From CAZYWA01 sp964650975 [NCBI: uncultured bacterium] (GTDB taxonomy: Bacteria > JADJOY01), in the NCBI GenBank assembly GCA_964650975.1, contig CAZYWA010000151.1, positions 1 through 15,750 of the forward strand: a DNA stretch of 15,750 bases, read 5' to 3'. The notes beneath the pieces are model-generated. The model saw only the letters and a list, made by a program, of their open reading frames with translations, was not told the DNA's origin and ran no database searches. The translations under genes and the position numbers were made by a program. This document shows positions 12,056-15,750 of the stretch, one piece after another (positions within the stretch are counted from its first letter, which is position 1; every line of letters begins with the position of its first letter).

Positions 12056-14071
12056 CTAGCCTTCCACGCCGCCCGATCGGATCCGTTCGATCGCTTGCGC
12101 CGCCTCCTGGCGGACCCATGCGATCTCGTCCCCCAGCGCCTCATCGAGCGCGGGGATGGCGGACGAGGCACTCGCGCCGATCGCGCCCAGCGCCTGGGCG
12201 GCCACCTGGCGCACGTCGGTGGCCGCGTCGCCGAGCGCGCTCACCAGCGCGGACACCGCGGAGCGCGCTTCCGGACCGACGTCCGCCAGCGCTTGCGCCG
12301 CCGCCACGCGCACCTCGGTGGCGGGGTCGGTGAGCAGCCCCACGAGCTTGGGCACGGCTGAAGCAGCATCGGAGCGGAGCGCACCCAGCGCCTGCGCGGC
12401 GCGCCGCCGCACGTGCGCGTCGCTGTCGGCCAGCGCCGCCACCAGCGCCGCGAGCGCATCCTTGGCGGCCGGGCCGAGCTGCCCGAGCGCTTGCGCGGCC
12501 CAGTAGCGAACGTCGCTGGTGGGATCCTGGAGCGCGGCGATCAGTGCCGGAACCGCTTGCACCGGATCGGGGTGGATCGTACCCAGCGCCCACGCCGCCG
12601 ATTTGCGCACGCCCCACTCGCGATCGCGCAGCGCCTCGATGAGCGCCGGAACGGCATCCTTCGCCTCGCGGCCGATCTCCGCGAGCGCCCACGCGGCGCT
12701 GCGTCGCACGCTCCAGAGCGAGTCCTTGAGCGCCTCGATGAGCGCCGGCACCGCGCCCTTCGCCACCGGTCCGATGTCGCCGAGCGCCCGCGCCGCCGCC
12801 TGACGGACGTCGCCCAGCTCGTCCTTGAGCGCCTCGACCAGCGGCAGGATCGCGTTTCGCGCGGAGGGTCCGATGGCGCCCAGCGCCATGCCGGCGCGGC
12901 TGCGCGACGCGACGTCGGGATCGGTGAGAGCCGCCTCGATGAGCGCCGGCACCGCCGCCTTGGCCGCGGGACCGATCTCGGCCAGGGCTTGCGCCGCCGC
13001 CTGGCGCACCTCGGCCGCTGGATTCTTGAGCGCGCCGCTCAGACCGGCGACGGCGTCGCTGCCCACGTTGACCAGCGCCTCGGCGGCGCGCCGCCGCACG
13101 TGATGGTCGGCGTCGCGCAGCGCGTCGATGAGCCAGGGCACCGCGTCACGCGCGCGGGTGCCCAGATCGCCGAGCGCTTGCGCCGCCCAGTAGCGAACGT
13201 CGGCGACCTCGTCGCGGAGCCGCTCGCCGAGCGCCGGCACCAGGGTCTTCGACTCGCCGCGCACCCGGCCCAGCGCCCAGGCCGCCGACTTGCGCACACC
13301 CCATTCCGCATCGCGTAGCGCCTCGAGCAGCGCCGCCACCACACCGTTTCCTTCGAGCCCGATCTCGGCGAGCGCCCATGCGGCGCTGCGCCGCACCCGC
13401 CAGTGCTCGTCGCGCAACGCATCGACCAGCGCCGGCAGCGCGCCCTCGGCGGTGGGACCGATCTCTCCCAGCACTTGCGCCGCGCCCTGGCGCACGTCGG
13501 CGGCGGCGTCGTGAAGCGCCTCGATGAGCGCCGGCACGGCGCTCTTGACTCCCGGGCCGATCGCCGCGAGCGCCAGCGCCGCGCGCCCGCGCGCACCCGC
13601 GTCGGCGTCCTTGATGCTGAGCTCGATGAGCGCGGGCATCGCCGACTTGGCCGCCGGTCCCAGCACTTCGAGCGCGCCGGCGGCGGCGCGGCGCACCTGG
13701 GCGTCGCCGTCCTTGAGCGCCGCCACCAGACCGGGCAATGCGGGCCGGGCGGCGGAGCCGAGCTCCGCCAGAACCTCCGCCGCCGCGAGCCGGAGCTCCA
13801 CGCGCCGATCCAGCAAGCACACCGCGAGCCCCGCGACCGCCTCGGTGCCGAGCGCCATCAGTGCGGCGCGCGCGTCGTCGCGCTGCTCGTCGCCGGCGCG
13901 CGACGCGAGCAAGCTCACCAGCTCGGTGACGTCCACCGGCTCCGCGAGCGGTTCTTCCGCGACCGGACCCTCGACCCTCCGCTCGAGCTCGAGGTAGCGC
14001 CGTTCGAGCTCGGCGAAGCGTGCTTCCAAGCGCAGCAGCAGCGTCTGCATGTCGGGCTTGGCTTCGGTCAC
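12056..14071 (-). CDS. HEAT/PBS-lyase-like repeat protein with N-terminal coiled coil
   Basis: This 671-residue protein is probably cytoplasmic (no signal, no membrane span). Residues about 8-35 (LLLRLEARFAELERRYLELE) form a short coiled coil that could oligomerise. The rest is about 18 HEAT units of some 33 residues, starting near 91, 125, 160, 192, 225, 258, 291, 324, 354, 389, 421, 454, 487, 520, 553, 586, 619 and 652. The consensus is DVRxxAAxALGxIGPxAKxAVPALIEALKD, matching HEAT_2/PBS-lyase HEAT families. Such arrays are protein-interaction scaffolds, and no enzymatic residues are visible. The GTG at 14071 is chosen because AGGAG lies 7 nt upstream; the open frame extends further but is not repeat-like. 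It lies 136 bp after leuA on the same strand and may share its transcript. Function is unknown. Confidence 0.9.
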   Translation of the reverse strand: MTEAKPDMQTLLLRLEARFAELERRYLELERRVEGPVAEEPLAEPVDVTELVSLLASRAGDEQRDDARAALMALGTEAVAGLAVCLLDRRVELRLAAAEVLAELGSAARPALPGLVAALKDGDAQVRRAAAGALEVLGPAAKSAMPALIELSIKDADAGARGRAALALAAIGPGVKSAVPALIEALHDAAADVRQGAAQVLGEIGPTAEGALPALVDALRDEHWRVRRSAAWALAEIGLEGNGVVAALLEALRDAEWGVRKSAAWALGRVRGESKTLVPALGERLRDEVADVRYWAAQALGDLGTRARDAVPWLIDALRDADHHVRRRAAEALVNVGSDAVAGLSGALKNPAAEVRQAAAQALAEIGPAAKAAVPALIEAALTDPDVASRSRAGMALGAIGPSARNAILPLVEALKDELGDVRQAAARALGDIGPVAKGAVPALIEALKDSLWSVRRSAAWALAEIGREAKDAVPALIEALRDREWGVRKSAAWALGTIHPDPVQAVPALIAALQDPTSDVRYWAAQALGQLGPAAKDALAALVAALADSDAHVRRRAAQALGALRSDAASAVPKLVGLLTDPATEVRVAAAQALADVGPEARSAVSALVSALGDAATDVRQVAAQALGAIGASASSAIPALDEALGDEIAWVRQEAAQAIERIRSGGVEG
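12317..13699 (-). repeat. Internal duplicated block of seven HEAT units, 687-bp period
   Basis: Within the HEAT gene, residues 125-353 (13013-13699) and 354-585 (12317-13012) carry the same ordered series of seven distinguishable units. The marker motifs VRRSAAWALAEIG, WGVRKSAAWALG, DVRYWAAQALG and HVRRRAA each recur exactly 229 residues later. The match also holds in the DNA: 13171-13202 versus 12484-12515 has one mismatch in 32, and 13361-13396 versus 12674-12709 has three in 36, both offset by 687 bp. The second block carries a three-residue insertion near residue 565. Confidence 0.85.
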
Positions 14072-14207
14072 GTCTCCGCTCCTCTCTCCCGCAAGCACCC
14101 GATCGTAGCTCCGCCCTCGCCTCCTGACGATGAAATCGTCACCAGGACGACGACTCGTTTTGCGCTCACGACCGTCCCAAGCGACCCGACGCCCCAGACC
14201 GCCGCGC

Positions 14208-15404
<1,197 letters not shown>

Positions 15405-15479
15405 CGCTGTCGCTCCTTTCGGCCGAAGGGCCGGTCGGTGCGGGTCGCGATGTTGGAGCCCCATGCCCCAGGAGCGCGA

Positions 15480-15513
15480 AACCCTCTCCGGCCGGTTTCG
15501 GCGGGAGAGGGTT
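15480..15513 (-). terminator. Attenuator terminator-like hairpin (3:4) upstream of leuA
   Basis: On the minus strand, AACCCTCTCC (15513 to 15504) pairs perfectly over 10 bp with GGAGAGGGTT (15489 to 15480). After one C-C mismatch the inner GCCG/CGGC adds 4 bp around an AAAC loop. It lies between the leader-peptide stop and leuA, the position expected for an attenuator terminator. Only three T residues end the helix and the next bases are CGCGC, so the U-tract is weak. Termination may therefore need a factor, or the hairpin may act differently. Confidence 0.7.
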
Positions 15514-15572
15514 GGCTGAGTAGAGCGCTCGGCTCGGTCTCAGGCGGTCCCTTCCCCCGCCCAGCTAAGGGA
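15503..15572 (-). promoter_or_regulatory. Alternative pairings of the leu attenuator (pause and antiterminator)
   Basis: Two further pairings complete a classical attenuation scheme. In the 1:2 pause hairpin, TCCCTT (15572 to 15567, covering the last leader Leu codon) pairs with AAGGGA (15553 to 15548). In the 2:3 antiterminator, GGGGAAGGG (15557 to 15549) can pair with CCCTCTCCC (15511 to 15503), eight of nine positions counting one G-U. Segment 3 is the same stretch used by the 5' arm of the terminator hairpin, so the structures exclude each other. A ribosome stalled on the Leu codons would block segment 1 and favour 2:3. Pairings were found by eye, without energy calculation. Confidence 0.6.
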
Positions 15573-15620
15573 GAGGAGAAGGGCTAGACGGCCGGACACG
15601 GAAACCGCGCGGGAATTCAT
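15540..15620 (-). CDS. Leucine-rich leader peptide of the leuA attenuator
   Basis: A 26-residue open frame, starting at the ATG at 15620 and ending in TGA, encodes RLALLLSL at residues 11-18: five Leu codons (CTA, CTT, CTC, CTC, CTT) within seven. CTA and CTT are unusual in this high-GC DNA, where neighbouring genes mainly use CTG and CTC, so ribosome speed here would respond well to charged tRNA-Leu. The peptide ends 27 nt before the terminator hairpin and 135 nt before leuA. There is no clear Shine-Dalgarno sequence; if the promoter candidate at 15630-15658 is right, the message would be almost leaderless. The role is translational sensing of leucine supply. The same frame is open further upstream, so the start rests on this ATG alone. 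Confidence 0.72.
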   Translation of the reverse strand: MNSRAVSVSGRLALLLSLSWAGEGTA

Positions 15621-15629
15621 GACGAGCCG

Positions 15630-15658
15630 AGAGTATGGACCCGAATGGCGATCGTCAA
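15630..15658 (-). promoter_or_regulatory. Candidate sigma70-type promoter for leader peptide and leuA
   Basis: Minus-strand TTGACG (15658 to 15653, five of six to the -35 consensus) lies exactly 17 nt from TACTCT (15635 to 15630, three of six to the -10 consensus). The predicted transcript start is around 15623, two to four bases before the leader ATG. The -10 is weak, as would suit a promoter in a high-GC genome, but the match could also be chance. Confidence 0.5.
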
Positions 15659-15660
15659 GC

Positions 15661-15750
15661 GGACGGAAGGACGGTGGTGTCGCAGTTTGCCGATCTCCGG
15701 CTCGGGCGCCGGCCGTCCGATGGCCGTGCTCGGGCACGGCTCGGCCACGA
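15661..15750. other. Window edge, no assignable gene; small hairpin
   Basis: The last 90 bp carry open frames on both strands but nothing recognisable. GCCGTGC (15723-15729) and GCACGGC (15734-15740) form a perfect 7-bp stem with a TCGG loop but no following T-run, so a terminator for a gene beyond the window is only a possibility. Confidence 0.35.

Noticed and set aside
15405-15430. Palindrome TTCGGCCGAA next to the leuA ribosome site, possibly hiding it
   Set aside because: On the RNA strand the extended stem has an A-C mismatch and only three plus two pairs, too weak to support a claim.
15540-15560. T-box-like sequence (GGGACCGCC) in the leuA leader, suggesting a tRNA-sensing T-box riboswitch
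   Set aside because: The U of the tRNA-pairing UGGN is an A here, no downstream complement for an antiterminator helix is present, and there is no room for Stem I with a specifier loop if the promoter candidate is right. The Leu-rich leader peptide explains the region better.

Overview
High-GC bacterial DNA, dense with genes. Type IV pilus retraction ATPases, an LpxH-like metallophosphoesterase and a lipobox protein point to a Gram-negative (diderm) organism. The gene content and GC would fit Myxococcota, Desulfobacterota, Binatota or Eisenbacteria-type lineages, but nothing here settles the taxon. No rRNA, tRNA, CRISPR array or intact transposon was seen.

Left part (1-3338): a dispersed palindromic repeat at the window edge, then a small TMEM254/DUF4499-like membrane protein (minus strand). 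Divergent from it is a two-gene cassette (plus strand) of a radical SAM protein with extra C-terminal cysteines, whose stop overlaps the start of a polytopic membrane protein. A second repeat copy follows. Middle part (3339-7827, minus strand): an operon running from an unusual HEAT-repeat/PilT fusion ATPase through a canonical PilT to an FkbM-type methyltransferase that overlaps the pilT stop. The fusion protein carries Asp for the Walker B Glu and Asn for the His-box His, while the adjacent PilT keeps both residues.

Next come a calcineurin-like phosphoesterase (plus), a convergent sulfatase-superfamily protein without a formylglycine motif (minus), and a divergent lipoprotein-type alkyl sulfatase (plus). 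A third palindromic repeat sits between the alkyl sulfatase and a 671-residue HEAT-repeat protein (minus). That protein contains a seven-unit super-repeat duplicated with a 229-residue (687-bp) period.

Right part (14208-15658, minus strand): 2-isopropylmalate synthase, ending where the catalytic part normally stops and lacking the C-terminal leucine-feedback domain. Upstream lies what reads as a complete leucine attenuator: a promoter candidate, a 26-residue leader peptide with five Leu in seven codons, and pause, antiterminator and terminator-like pairings. The strongest points for follow-up are this attenuator paired with a feedback-domain-less LeuA, the degenerate HEAT-PilT fusion next to a normal PilT, the palindromic repeat found at gene ends, and the HEAT super-repeat.
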